A stretch of 54,594 nucleotides of DNA from Chara braunii (lineage: Eukaryota > Streptophyta > Charophyceae > Charales > Characeae): positions 1,800,293 to 1,854,886 of the forward strand of contig BFEA01000071.1 in the NCBI GenBank assembly GCA_003427395.1. Reading direction: 5' to 3'. The notes under the pieces were generated by a model that saw only the letters and a program-made list of their open reading frames with translations, was not told the DNA's origin and made no database searches. Both the position numbers and the translations under genes were made by a program. Position 1 is the first letter of the stretch. Every line of letters begins with the position of its first letter. Of the stretch, positions 24,476 to 36,130 are shown piece by piece.

Positions 24476-24514
<39 letters not shown>
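24476..24514. repeat. (TA)n microsatellite
   Basis: About 19 TA units preceded by GACGA. The GACGATATATA context recurs at 36236, 36470 and 36582. Confidence 0.95.
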
Positions 24515-24516
<2 letters not shown>

Positions 24517-25851
24517 CTAACGCACGTGGTCATTTCCACACACACACATACACATTTACATATACGCAAATACGTAAGTAGTTGTGTAGTTTTCCGTATT
24601 CAGGTGGCGGATTCGTTCGCTTTGCTCACCTCATCAGTCGCAATAGTTGTGAGGTAGATACACGCACCTATAATGTATACTTTCATGAGGTANTGCCAGA
24701 TTCATTCGATTTTCACTTATCACATCGAAGGAGATGGTGTATAGCTTGCTGTGGGATTCGAGACTTTCCAGTTGTTGCTCTCGTTGTTATCGTCATTCAT
24801 CGTCACCGTCGACAGCTACATGCTTCCTGCCCCATAACGCTATCTTTCACGATGTGCATCGTATCGAGGTGACAACATAGGAGGGGCATGACAAACACCT
24901 GCCTACTTACCAACAAGTCTGGTGGATCGTGGACCCGCTCTCATGACATCGCAGGCCTTGANTGCTCGACTAGGTGAGCTTCCTCCTTCCTCCTTTTTCA
25001 TCTCTTCTCTCCTCCTTCTTCTCCTTCTTCTTCTTCTTCCACTCCCCTCCATCCATTCCCCTCTACCTTTGCGTTTCTCTTTCCACTTGGTCTGTGTGAT
25101 GTAACACATTTCGTCTCAATGTGCAGAATACCGAGACCNCANCATGGAGCACACTACAGGCGCAAACACACATTCCAGCAAGTCGGTGGGGGTGACGGGC
25201 CCAACCTCGTGACGCCGTCGGTAGATGCATCACATATCCCGCATCTCCGCCCTCGCATATGGCAAGCATCGGATGCATGGCCGATGCCACCTACAACCAG
25301 GTAAGCCGCCCTCCTACCTTATCTCCTTCTCCTCTTCTTTTTCTCCTTCTTCATCTTCTTCTTCTTCTTCTTCTTCGTGACTTTGTCTATTCACTTCTTC
25401 CCTCCGCGCCTTTGCACTTCCTCCCCGCTCGTCGCCCGTTTGCCATCACCAATGCTCGCATGCTCGTCACACACTATCACGTCCTCCTTCCGCTCTCCAT
25501 CTCCCCTGTTCGCATGCGCTATCATCGCACGTTCCCATTACGCACCAGCCGCGATACAGTCAGACACCCTTTTCGACGATGGACCCGATGACCAGGTGGA
25601 CAAGCCGGCCANGTGGAGAAGCCGATCTGACCCGATCATAACCCGTCGTCGGGAACCAAAATAAGTACATACACACNCACACACATTCCATCGCTAGGAT
25701 NATCAAAAACGAAATGAATCTTCCGCTAAAAAGTGGAAATATACACTCCCACCTTTCGACTTGCTCACTCTATCGATCCGAGTACCGTGCGGCGAGGCGC
25801 GGGTTGGAGACTTCGTTGTTGGCCAAGGTAGGAGACTTATCGTCTCTCTCT

Positions 25852-25854
<3 letters not shown>

Positions 25855-25926
<72 letters not shown>
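25855..25926. repeat. (CA)n microsatellite, about 36 units
   Basis: Near-perfect CA repeat. Its Cys-Val and His-Thr translations are artefacts. Confidence 0.95.
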
Positions 25927-25927
<1 letters not shown>

Positions 25928-26529
25928 ACATTCCCGTGGGGGAGTCGGGCCAAAGACACGACAGCGGGCGAGCCCAAGTGGAGAGATTCATCGACTTTGT
26001 CTCTCCTCTCGGAGGGAAAGCGTGACAGCGGCCGGCGCAAGCGGCGGTGTATATTTCCATGTTGATTTTGCTCCTCATCTCGGATTGATTCCCTCTCACA
26101 CATGGTCGGTAATGTACTCNACTTTGTTTTAGCGGTAGGTTCATTAGATTGAACTCATTCTATCGATGGAAGTAGGTGAGGGCGCCGTGAGGTAGAGAGC
26201 ACATTCACATATACGAATGATAATGTATATTCACTTGTTTCAGCGGTAGATACATTCGCCTTAGCCAGCATTGGATTCTTTTTTATTTTATTCTTCCTCC
26301 TGATAGAAGTTTTATGGAGTAAACCGCGGGATTGGAGACTTACCTTCTCTATCTCTCGCTTCACGGCACGATCCGACACGAAGCTCCACATACTGCGACC
26401 ACACCACGGACACGATGGGCACAACGTACACTTCAACAAGTCGGCAATGACGGGATCATCCTCTTAGTGCCCATCGGGAGGGCGCACCTACTATCAGGTA
26501 AGTCGCAGGATCCCCTCATTTCCTCCTCT

Positions 26530-27010
26530 TCCTTATTCTTCTTCTCCTCCTTTCTTCTTCTTCTTCTTCTTCTTCTTCTTCTTCTTCTTCTTCTTCTTCT
26601 TTGTTGCGTTCCTCTTCTTTTTTCGCGCCCTTTCCTTCGCGCACGCCCTTTCTGTCACTCGGTCAATAGCTCTGCGCAGTTTTTTCTTCCTACTCTGCAA
26701 TCGTTCTCTTCTCACTCCTTCCATTCGCCTCGCGTCCGCGGCCTTCTTTTCGCCCGCACTTACCATCTCCCTCTTGAGCTCCCCCTTCCTTTTCTTCTTC
26801 TCCTTCGTCTTCCTCCTTCTCCCTCTCCTCCTCTTCTTTTTCTTCTTTTTCTTCTTTTTCTTCTTCTTCTTCCTTCTTCTTATTCCTCCTCGTCCTCCTT
26901 TTTCTTCTTCTTCTTTTTCTTCTTTTTCTTCTTTTTCTTCTTTTTCTTTTCCTTCTTCTTCTTCTTCTTCTTCTTCTTCTTCTTCTTCTTCTTCTTCTTC
27001 TTCTTCCCGC
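26530..27010. repeat. Long homopyrimidine (TTC)n tracts
   Basis: TTC and TTCTTTTTC repeats at about 26544-26602 and 26815-27008, joined by more pyrimidine-rich sequence. Mirror-type homopurine/homopyrimidine tracts of this kind can form triplex (H-DNA). Shorter (TTC)n tracts lie at 25010-25045 and 25330-25376. Confidence 0.9.
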
Positions 27011-27249
27011 TTGCCTCGTTCCTCTCTCCTCCAGGCCGCGCTCCTCTTCTTCTCTTTCGCGCACCCTCTTCTCCTCTTTCACCCGTTCCTCTCATTCTTC
27101 TCCGCGCGCTCCCTATTCTCTGTGTTCCCTCTCCCCGACTTCGTGGTCGCGCCCCGTCTTGCTGGTCATGCGCGAAGTTTCCCCTTGCGTTGTCCGCGGG
27201 TTCGGCTAGGCATTAGTTGTGGCTCACAGGCAGTGCCTGTCTCTTCGTG

Positions 27250-27643
27250 ACTGAATTCGTCCGTGACTCTAGTGTAGATTCNTCCATACGAATCTTACAG
27301 TAATGAGCTCGAAATGGACGAAAAATAAATAAAGAAATAACAATAATATAAGAATCTAACTATAACAATAAAAAATAAAAAATAAACAATAACTAAACCG
27401 CCAGAGAAATCATGGTCGGGCATCTGCGGTAAAATCCTGCACATAGTGCTGCATCGTTTCCACCCCCTGCTTACGGAAAAAGAACAACACCATGATAAAA
27501 GAAAGGTGGACCCCCTCGCGGCGACCCCACTCCCAGGTACAAAGTCGGGGCTGCAACAATGCAGCAACGCAAGCACACAAAACTCCGGAAGTATCGAGCC
27601 AGCACACAACGTCAGGGCAGAAAGCCCCCCGGGACAACAATAA
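27250..27643. other. AT-rich lead-in to the LINE; 5' end not defined
   Basis: AT-rich, with AATAA-type runs at 27322-27395 that are typical of a target or microsatellite. The LINE 5' UTR probably starts somewhere here. I could not find a target-site duplication matching the sequence after the poly(A) at 33835. Confidence 0.35.
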
Positions 27644-28565
27644 AATATAAACGAACCCACACAAAACCCCGGTGCGGGTGATCCAAATGCAGGTGATCCA
27701 AATGCAGCACCTTCCTTAACCCGCCTGGAGCACCCGCAAAACGGCGACGTCAGAACCCCAGACCATGAACAAGGAAACCCTCACACCAGGCGAGACATGA
27801 CCCGACAGGGGAACAAAAAACAGGAAAAACTTGAAAACCAGGAAAAAACAGACCTCGGGGCAGACAGCCTGACCACAGGCCGGGTAAATAAGGGGACCAT
27901 ACCGGGAACGGAGAAGCAACAGGAAGAAACTGCAGCAGGGGACAACAGCCCGGCACGGCCGGAAACGCAACCAGATGAGACAGATGAGACAACAACAGAT
28001 GACATATCCAAGCAACCGGTAGAGGCCAACTCGACAGGCCTGTGCCTGGCTCTGCCTTCCTGGAACCCGGCAACACCGAAAGAACAAACGTCCCCCTGCA
28101 ACCCCCCCCCAAAAAAAAAACCCGGAACATGCCCTCATTAGTAAAAGACAGAAAATCCGTCACCTGTTAGAAGTGACGACGGGCGACTCCTCACCCTTAA
28201 ACAAAGGCATCGTCTTTCTCCCGGTCAGACTGAAAGACCAACAACAATGGGAGGTGGGCCTGTCGGCGCCGTCAAAGGCGGAGCATGGGGAGGTCACCCT
28301 CCAAGGGCGCTCGTCCGTTTTCCTCTCATTGACTTCTTGGGCAGGCGGCTGGGCGCCTCGGAGCACAGACATAGCGCAGCTGATCCGAGAGGTTCTCCCG
28401 ATGGGAGCCTCCGCGGCCAAGGTCCTCGCTTACGGACACCACAGGCTGGCCTCCCAGGATATCTACCTGCGGTACGACCGAAATAAAACCAACGACCTCA
28501 CATGGTTAGACAACAACGCTCTGAAGGATCTGCAAATTCTGAAAATAAAGTCAGGCGACCCGTAA
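27644..28565 (+). pseudogene. LINE ORF1 (RNA-binding/gag-like), frameshifted
   Basis: The frame is open from 27644 (no ATG until 27797) to a TAG at 28141, where the other frame takes over and runs to TAA at 28565. The switch coincides with a C9A10 homopolymer at 28102-28120, so a one-base indel (real or sequencing) there explains it. Joined, the product would be about 250 to 300 residues. The N-terminal half is hydrophilic and acidic (QPDETDETTTDD region), and the C-terminal half (28173-28565) is globular-looking, with a WEVGLSAPSK start and a hydrophobic/basic mix. No CCHC knuckle or RRM signature is obvious. The ORF1 call rests mainly on position before ORF2. A 15-bp duplication (GCAGGTGATCCAAAT) lies at about 27676-27705. 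Confidence 0.6.
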
Positions 28566-28698
28566 AACGTACAAGAGATCACCTCCTTTTAAGTAAAACT
28601 ACTTAAAAACGACACTTTTCAGAAAGGAGAATTTCTCCATTCCCACGACTGGCTACCGTTGTAGATCAGGGGGCACGTCGCAACACCAATAAAGGAAA

Positions 28699-31600
28699 AT
28701 GAATACGGTGGATGCCTTATATGGAAAGGATAAGATCTGGAAGATCTGCAAAAGGCAGACTGACCTCGACTTACGCTCCCTTAACGTGAACGGCCTAACC
28801 TCAGCAAAATCCCCTAAAAGGCAAGCCATCTTTGACCAGTTGAGGGGGGTGGGGCGGAGAGACTGGCCCAACATTGTGTGTCTGCAAGAAACTCACCTCA
28901 TGAATACCCCGGAGCACAACTACAAACACAAGGAGCTCTGGCCACACCAGGCTTACAGAGCCCACGCACCGAGACCCGGAAGTGGGGGCGTAGCAATATG
29001 GATCCCTCTGAATTCTAAGATCGAGATGCTGAATTGGGAAACAGACCAACAGAAGGGCAGGTGGATCTACTTCCTGGGAATGCTAGAATCGGAGGCGGTC
29101 AGCATTTTGAACATATACGCCCCCAATGAACCGTCAGTACGGCAAGCGTTCTTTGAGTCGCTCAAGGACAAAATCCTGGTAGGGATCCCCGTTGTCCTAG
29201 TAGGGGACTTCAATGCGGCTCTGGATCGCTGGCTGGACAGATGGAAAGTCCCCTCACCATGCCCTTTTTACATGGAAAATGACGAGAAAATAATCACGGA
29301 GCTCTCGCAATCCCTCAACCTCTTCGATACCTTCCGAAGACGTTTTCCCACAGACCGCTGATTCTCTTGCCTACGAAAGACTGGCACGGAGGGCGCGTCC
29401 AAATCCCGCATAGACCTGATCCTCACCTCAGAAGAGCGTCAAGGCGCCCTTCAATTAGTCGATATACTCCCCCACAGCCCTTTCCCGGGTCTGGATCACG
29501 CCATGTGTCTGGCTGTTTTCTCCTTCAGACAAAAGCCGGACCAGGGTAAAGGGTTTTACAAACTTAACACATCTCTTCTGAAAATGGACACCTTCAAAAA
29601 CTATCTGAAAGACGTGTGGACTTACTGGCAGGAACAGAGAGCACAGATAAATGACGACATACTATGGTTCAACAACGGTTTGGCTTTCCTGGGCCACAAG
29701 TGCAATGAATTCTCAAAACTTTTGGCAGCACGTCGTCACGCAGAGGAGATTGAGATACAACGCCGCCTGTATCAACTCCAACAGCAGGAACCCGACACAG
29801 GCAGCCCTGGCACCGACATAGCTAATGACATCCTAAAACTGGAAGCGGACCTGCTATCTCACATGGAACGCAGATGGCAGGGGGCTAGAATTCGGGGCAA
29901 ACTCTCCAAACACAACATGGAAGGCGCGATGGATGCTAGATTCTTCGCAATGGCCAGAATGAAATCCGGGAGATCGGTGATTGAAGCCCTAGAAAATCCC
30001 AGAATCCCCCGGGCCCCTTAGTTACATCCAGTGTCATCCACAACCGAATGCACAAAAATAGCCAGGGACTACTACCAGGAGCTGTTCACATCCACTTATA
30101 GTAACCAGCCCGAAGACCAGCGGAGAGTGGAAATCGAGGATTTCATGGCCCCGTTGACCAAGGCCCTTACGCCATAGCAAAGAGAAGAACTTGATAGTCC
30201 CCTATCAAAGGAGGAAATTTGGGAAGCATTGCGGCAATTGGAGGAGGAGAAAACCCCAGGCATAGACGGTCTGCCTAAGGAATTCTGGGAAACTACGTGG
30301 CCTTTTATCTCACAAGACCTCATGTCCTTCTACCACGAGGTCTGGGAGTCTGGCCGGATGGGAGAATTCGTGGGCAAAGGGGTGCTAACCCTCCTCTATA
30401 AAAAAGGGGACAGAACAAACATAAAAAATTACAGACCCATCACGCTGCTCACGGTTACCTACAAACTAATTGCCAAAGCCCTGACTAACCGCTTGGAATC
30501 AATAATGACAGATATCATTCACCCGGACCAGACGGGCTTTATCCAAGGAAGAAACATCCAGGATAACATCCTCCTCGTCAACGAAATGATTAAGCTAACC
30601 AGACAATCTCAAAGCAACGCAGCAATCATCTTCATTGACTTCGAAAAAGCCTACGATCATGTCGACTGGTTCTTCCTCGACAAATGTCTGGAAAAGTTCA
30701 ATTTTGGACCCGACTTCCGACGTTGGGTTCAAATTCTGCACACAAACGCGGCAACCAGGGTCATGGTGAATAACAACCTGGCTCCCCCTATCGAGCTGCA
30801 GAGATCTGTCAGGCAGGGGGACCCGATCGCCCCGTACTTATTCGTAATCGTCATGGAAGCCTTAGCAACTAACCTAAGGACCCACAAAGATATTAAAAGG
30901 ATCAGTGTGTCGGCAATACCCAAAGATGCAATCCCTGTTTGCTCAATGTTCGCCGACGATCTGACTTTAATGGTAGATGCAACTAAGGAATCTATGGAAG
31001 GTGTGCAGCGGATGATGGACCGTTTCTGCCTACTATCGGACATGAAAGTAAATTGGGGAAACAAAACCCAGGGCTAGTGGATACACCACCAAGGAGTGAG
31101 ACCCCCAGAACACACGAGACTCAAGTGGCTCCCCAGGGAAGCCCCGATCAGAGTGTTGAGGATCTCCCTGACATCAGAGGGCAGACCATCCACCAACCAG
31201 GAATGGATCACGGGTCCTCCCTTAGCAAAAATGGCACTATGGAAGGGCAAACATACTTCACTATGGGGCCGCGCCCTCATCATCAGCAATGTGGTGCTGG
31301 CCTCAATGTGGTACAAATCGGCGATCTGGGCGCTGGACAAAAAAGCTCTACGCCCCTTGCAACGCCAAATAGCCGCCTTCTTATGGAGAGGGGATCACGA
31401 TAGACAAAACGTCATCAGCAGAGTGGCGTGGCACTCAATCACTCAGCCTAAAGCAAAAGGAGGACTCGGGATCATCGACCCGCTCACACAGACAAATGCG
31501 TTGGCCATACAATGGATCAAANGACTTATTTTTAATACGGAATCACCTTGGCANGGCCTGNCCTTGGAACAAATCTCGAGAATAGCCCCCCCAACGAAGG

Positions 31601-33268
31601 ACACTGCTGACCCGCTAATATGGCTTGAAAACAGAGAATGGCCCATACCCAGAGCGACACGTCGGCGGGACTCCCCGCCGGTTACAACACGACAGTCACT
31701 CAAGGACGATCTAGTGAATGATCCCTTCTGGCCTCCTCAACACCTGGAGAAGCCTCCCCCTACCGGACAAAACTCCACCACAGAGATGGGAGGAGGTGAT
31801 GCGGCAACCTCTCTTCGGCAACAGGTGGATAACAAACACCAAGGGTCAGACCCTCCACTGCATGGACTCACCATGGCAGGGCTGGGTGAAGCGAGGGATC
31901 ACAAGGGTGCAAGACATATGGGACGCAACAACCAAGGAGTGGATTGAACCTGGCCGCCTGCGAGAAAAGTTGAGATATTGTCATCACCCTCAAGAAGCCC
32001 TGGCAACATTGACAGAAATGGTCCCTATAGACTGGCTGAGAATCTTGCGCAAGGGACCGACCCTGCAAAAAGATGACTGGGTGGCGTGTCCAGAAAATGT
32101 AGGGGGAGTAGGCAGGGTCATCGCCGTACATCCGGAGGGGCCCGTGACAGTGAGCTGCTTCCAAAACATTCTCCATAGAAGCACCGACGAGGAAACGTCT
32201 GTCTTCCCAAAGGCCGAACTTTTCCGCATCAGGGTGCTCCAAGAAGACCAGCAATGGATCGCCTTCAGACCATCCACCCCGATCCAGCAACTGTCCCTGG
32301 ACCCGTTGGAATGGACATGGACAGCTGCAAGATGGAAAGGAAAAACCTACTCTAAATCACTCTATGGGCTGTCCGTCAAATTAACATACAGGCTCCTCAG
32401 ACCGAGAACCAACCTGGCTGACCAAGTGAAAGAGCAATGGCAAGCTCACCTAAACATCGACCAGGCGGAATTAAGATCAGTCAAATGGTTCAAGTTGGCA
32501 AAGGAAAAACCCGCTAAGATCGCGTCACTTCAATGGCAGATGGAGCATCGCTGCCTACCAACCAATAACTGGCTAATAGACAGAACAACGCTGGAGCAGA
32601 GAGGGCTGGCCCTCCCCTGGTGTAAACTCTGCATGAACGCCTTCCCAGGTCGAAAACACCCAGAAACAATAGAGCACATATTCCTCCAATGCCCGGGAGC
32701 ACTGTGGATGAGGAGGTGGTGGGACAGAATATGGAGCCAACTAGGCACAGACACGACCTGGCCCTGGGATTGGAAAGTGGTGCGCTGCGAAACTTGGCCC
32801 GGGGGACTAACAGAACACCTTGACGATTACACCACCAATATGCTCACACTGGGACGAAGAGCGGTCCTTTGGGCACTATGGAGAAGGCGTTGCACTTACG
32901 AGATGGAAGGGGTGAGATTAGAAGGCCCCGAATTCGTTGACAGCGTGATACAGCAGATTCAAATAGAGATAACAGCGAAATGGGATAAGGTCAGATCCAA
33001 CCTCCAAACACTCCAATCGCCCAAACACATCAAACAAAAAATACAGGAATTCTGTTCATGCTGGCTGGGAGGACCCGAGGGTGGAGCAATTGGGAAGGTG
33101 GAAGGGAAAGGAGAGTTAAGAGAGATAGGCGAGGGGCAACCGGGAGCACTAATAGAGAGAGACTACCGCTTGACATTCAACAACTGGGCAAATTTGGANG
33201 CAGGGATCCCGCTCAGACCCCCAGAGGAATTCCCCGACCCCTTCCCGCCCCCCCCGACTGCCTTGTAG
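28699..33268 (+). pseudogene. LINE ORF2: APE endonuclease, reverse transcriptase, zf-RVT
   Basis: Starts at ATG 28699. Endonuclease motifs, numbering from this Met: N-x-NGL near 29-33, QETH 63-66, GDFN 169-172, SRID 236-239 and the catalytic DH at 266-267. Reverse transcriptase: NYRPITLL, QTGFIQGRNIQDN, motif A DFEKAYD (647-653), RQGDP, and the catalytic FADD (751-754). The C-terminal part (frame changes between about 31711 and 31760) ends with a zf-RVT zinc finger: CKLC at 32621-32632, then ETIEH and FLQCP. Lesions are TGA at 29359, TAG at 30019, TAG at 30175, TAG at 31075 and one frameshift. About 1520 codons in total, long for an L1 ORF2. It acts with ORF1 in an RNA-protein particle in the intact element. 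Confidence 0.9.
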
Positions 33269-33713
33269 GGATGCAGTGGTATGGCTTATAAGGCGCTGAC
33301 AGTTGCATGACAGAGAGAGGCGACTCTGAGGCTACAAAGACCAGCTAGGGCTGGCTGAAAGTAAACTGGGGTAGAAGAACGTAAACTCAGATGATGACAG
33401 GTGGGGGAACTAGGAAGTGCAGTAGGGATCCGGCGCCAGTATACATGGTGAAGAGGTTCCCCCCCTGGCACCCGTATTGCCCAAAGTTATCTACATCGAA
33501 ACCTGCACAGTCAATCCTCTGGACCCCAGAGTAATCAATGCTGGCAGGTTTCGTCTTCCTTCAGTTCACAATCATCAATCTGTAAATGGGACGCTGGACC
33601 CGGTTTCCAGCAGGTGAAGATCCCCACCAATAGATGGAGCCTCCCCTCCGGGTGCTAGTGGTGTCTGCTCTTACCAGCATCACTAGCACTGCGAGGGTGT
33701 GTCTTTTCAAAAA
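33269..33713 (+). other. LINE 3' UTR
   Basis: 445 bp between the ORF2 stop and the poly(A) tract. No hairpin strong enough to name was seen. Confidence 0.6.
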
Positions 33714-33805
33714 AANNNNNNNNNNNNNNNNNNNNNNNNNNNNNNNNNNNNNNNNNNNNNNNNNNNNNNNNNNNNNNNNNNNNNNNNNNNNNNNNNNNNN
33801 NNNNN

Positions 33806-33834
<29 letters not shown>
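33714..33834 (+). repeat. LINE poly(A) tail with assembly gap
   Basis: A runs flank an N block (33716-33805). The last 29 bases are A. Length cannot be known from this assembly. Confidence 0.85.
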
Positions 33835-33836
<2 letters not shown>

Positions 33837-34265
33837 TTGGTGTGGTGCGAGAGAAAAGGCTTGTGTCAGCCCCTTATCACGATGATGCAGGGTGATCAGG
33901 CATTGCCGACGGGGGAAATCGGCGATGCTACTGGTAGTGCCGAGCATCTTTGGCCAGTCACTACCCCCCACTATTTGACTCAGAGAGAAAGGTGGTTCTG
34001 GGACAATATATCGAATTTACCCTCAGTCGTAGAAGTCCTCTCGTGTGAGGGCATACTCACAGTAAAACCTTTATTCGACTCCTCTGGGGATGTGTTTGAA
34101 GTCGCATGCATCCAGGTTGGACCGTTATCGCGTTCAGAATCTTCAGATACATTTAGAGAGCTACGAATGCTACTGTGTACCGCGCAAGCGCGGAAGCGCA
34201 GCCACTCGGGAGCAAGACCGGCCGGCGGGCAGGGCTTGAAGCGCACCGAACGAAAAGGATTGTGA
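33835..34265 (+). other. Orphan open frame after the LINE tail
   Basis: A frame stays open from the poly(A) to TGA at 34265 and has protein-like composition in its middle (RERWFWDNISNLP, then VLSCEGILTVKPLFDSSG). No domain is recognised and no start codon belongs to it, as it simply opens through the poly(A). It could be an exon of a gene the LINE inserted into, a remnant of another element, or chance. Confidence 0.2.
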
Positions 34266-34915
34266 ACGGGCCTGGGCACACCACTCTTGAAACGGGCCCA
34301 ATCTTGGGACGTCGCCACACTCCACTTAGCACGGCAACAACCTGGTTGTTTTTGGTGTTTTTTTTCGTTTTTCGTTTTTCCATTTCGAGGGGAAACTCAT
34401 AGTAGCACGCATTTTGCAAGCCAGCATTCTGCTGTGCACACCTCCAAACCCACTTCGGCCCGGCCCTCTGAAAATCGCACCCTCGCGCGATATCGCTCGA
34501 AATGGAAAACCGGCCGCCGTCCATGAAAACGGCCCGCCGACCGCTTTTCGTGACCGCTGGTCTGCCCCCCTCCAACCGCACTCGCGACAACCCGGCCTAC
34601 CGGTCTCTGCCCCGACAGCGACCGCACCCTTCAATTACCCATGTTACCGCCCTATAAACCCCTTTCGCCGTCGTAGACATTTCCTGAAAAAGAAGTCCTG
34701 GCTACGCCACAAAATGCAACAGGGTATAGCGCAGCCTCCTGGCTGCGAACTGGTAGTGTATGCCCTGAGAGTACGTGACACTTCGGGGCCAAGCCAAACT
34801 GCACTGACCTGCGGTCATGCATACTTGCAGTACGACTTCATCGGACGCATCTGACTGTGTTTATGTTATGACCAGAAACAGTCAAAGTCTGACAGAGGAT
34901 GCTCTAATCCCAATC
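34266..34915. other. No gene recognised
   Basis: GC-rich stretch with overlapping open frames in several directions (34414-34854 plus; 34326-34634 and 34397-34627 minus), a sign of composition rather than coding. No domain seen. Confidence 0.35.
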
Positions 34916-35992
34916 ACGCACACACACACACACACACACACACAACACACACACAGAGGAGGCGTTTGTCGGTGGGTAAACATGATGATCCTCCAAGGGT
35001 ACAAGAGAGGCAGAAGCACTCGTTGATTCATTGAGAGGATGAGATAGATGAGTACTAGCAAGAAAAATGAGATAGATGAGAGAAGAATATAGCTTTAAAA
35101 AAAAGAAAAAAAAAAAAGAAAGAAAAAAAAATTAAATGTCATACACCTCTTCTATTTTTCGTTGTCTTAACTTAACGGCTCAAAGTTTTTTTTAATTTAA
35201 TTTTTTAATTTTTATTTTTTTATTACATCTAAGCTTTTTTTTTTCCCTTTCAACCAGCCTTCTTGTTTATTCATTCATTCATTCGTTCATTCTTTCGATC
35301 GTTAGGTAGTGAAGTGAACAGGCCCTTCCATTACCCAAAGAAGTATCAATTCAACCACGAGTACAAAATCGAGCCAGGGGCATATATACTCGTTCTCACT
35401 GATTCCTTCCCTTCTTCGCGCCTGTTTTTTTTTTTTTTTTTCATTTTTTCCCCTTTTGCATTCATGCATCTGTGGTCCCTCAGCAGCCAGATATCGAGAC
35501 GAGCAGCTCCTGATTAACGTACTTCCGGCCCCCGGCCACCTCTCCCTCCCCGCCCCTCCCCCCCCCCCCCTCCCCCTCCCCTCTCCCCCCTCTCCCCCTC
35601 TCATTCATTCCTTCATCCTTACCTTCCTCTTATTCATACTTAAATCCTTTTCTTTCACTCCTTCATTCTTTCGTTCCGTCTCGCCCCTCTCTCATTCATC
35701 CATCCAAATCGACATCCCTTCTTTCTTTCTTTCATTCATACATTCATTCATTCATCATTCATTCATTCATTCTTTCCTCCTTTCCTTTCCATTCACCCAA
35801 ATCGAAATCCCCATCCACTCTTTCTTTCATTCATTCTTTCTATTCGTTCTTTGACCTTTGACCGATGCATTCTTTCATCCATTCGATTCTCTCTTGATTG
35901 GCGGCTCCTCCTTCGGTTCAGTCACGCAGTGGTTCTTTCATCATTCTCTGATTCACTCTATCTCATTGCTTCCTAACTAAACACCAAAACAC

Positions 35993-36026
<34 letters not shown>

Positions 36027-36130
36027 TCTGATTCACCCTGTCTCAATTCTTCCCAACTACATACTCACACACACACGCACGCACACACACACACAGACAC
36101 AGACACAGACACAGACACACGCAATCACAC
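34916..36130. repeat. Low-complexity region: (CA)n, (ATTC)n, homopolymers
   Basis: (CA)n at 34917-34955, 35995-36024 and 36064-36120. CATTC/ATTC repeats lie at 35264-35295 and 35590-35870, with C-rich and T-rich runs. Nothing codes here. Confidence 0.8.

Larger units (their letters stand above)
24580..27250 (+). other. Iterated exon-like modules with donor-like ends and (TTC)n tracts
   Basis: At least two related modules occur. One ends at 25301 (CAACCAG, then GTAAGC) and the other at 26499 (CTATCAG, then GTAAGT). Both contain an ACA-TTCCA or ACTTCAA word followed by (GC/C)AAGTCGG and a GTGACGGG/ATGACGGG phrase, and both are followed by (TTC)n-rich pyrimidine tracts. A further GT-donor-like end lies at 24975. 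A TTYAGCGGTAGATTCATT-like word recurs at 24603, 26133 and 26238 and, inverted, at 25712. This could be a tandemly duplicated exon-intron segment of an unrecognised gene, or a repeat family. No open frame across a module gives a recognisable protein, and one module has an in-frame TAG. Ns at 24693, 24962, 25139, 25142 and 25612 hamper reading. Confidence 0.3.
27644..33834 (+). mobile_element. L1-type LINE (non-LTR retrotransposon), near full length, inactivated
   Basis: The order is ORF1 region (27644-28565), 133-bp spacer, ORF2 with APE-type endonuclease, reverse transcriptase and zf-RVT (28699-33268), 3' UTR (33269-33713) and a poly(A) tail at 33714-33834 interrupted by an assembly gap. This architecture is that of the plant L1 clade. 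The element moves by target-primed reverse transcription: the endonuclease nicks DNA and the RT copies its own RNA at the nick. Four in-frame stops and a frameshift in ORF2, plus a frameshift in ORF1, make this copy inactive as read. The catalytic motifs are all preserved, so it is fairly young. Ns at 31522, 31555, 31561 and 33199 suggest related copies in the genome. Confidence 0.9.

Noticed and set aside
26332-27250. 294- and 158-codon frames (Leu/Phe/Ser-rich)
   Set aside because: They are translations of (TTC)n homopyrimidine DNA and are open in several frames on both strands.
28699-33268. TAG as a sense codon (alternative code) to explain three of the four stops in LINE ORF2
   Set aside because: TGA also interrupts the frame, there is a real frameshift, and TAG or TAA ends the natural frames of the same element. 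Simple decay is enough.
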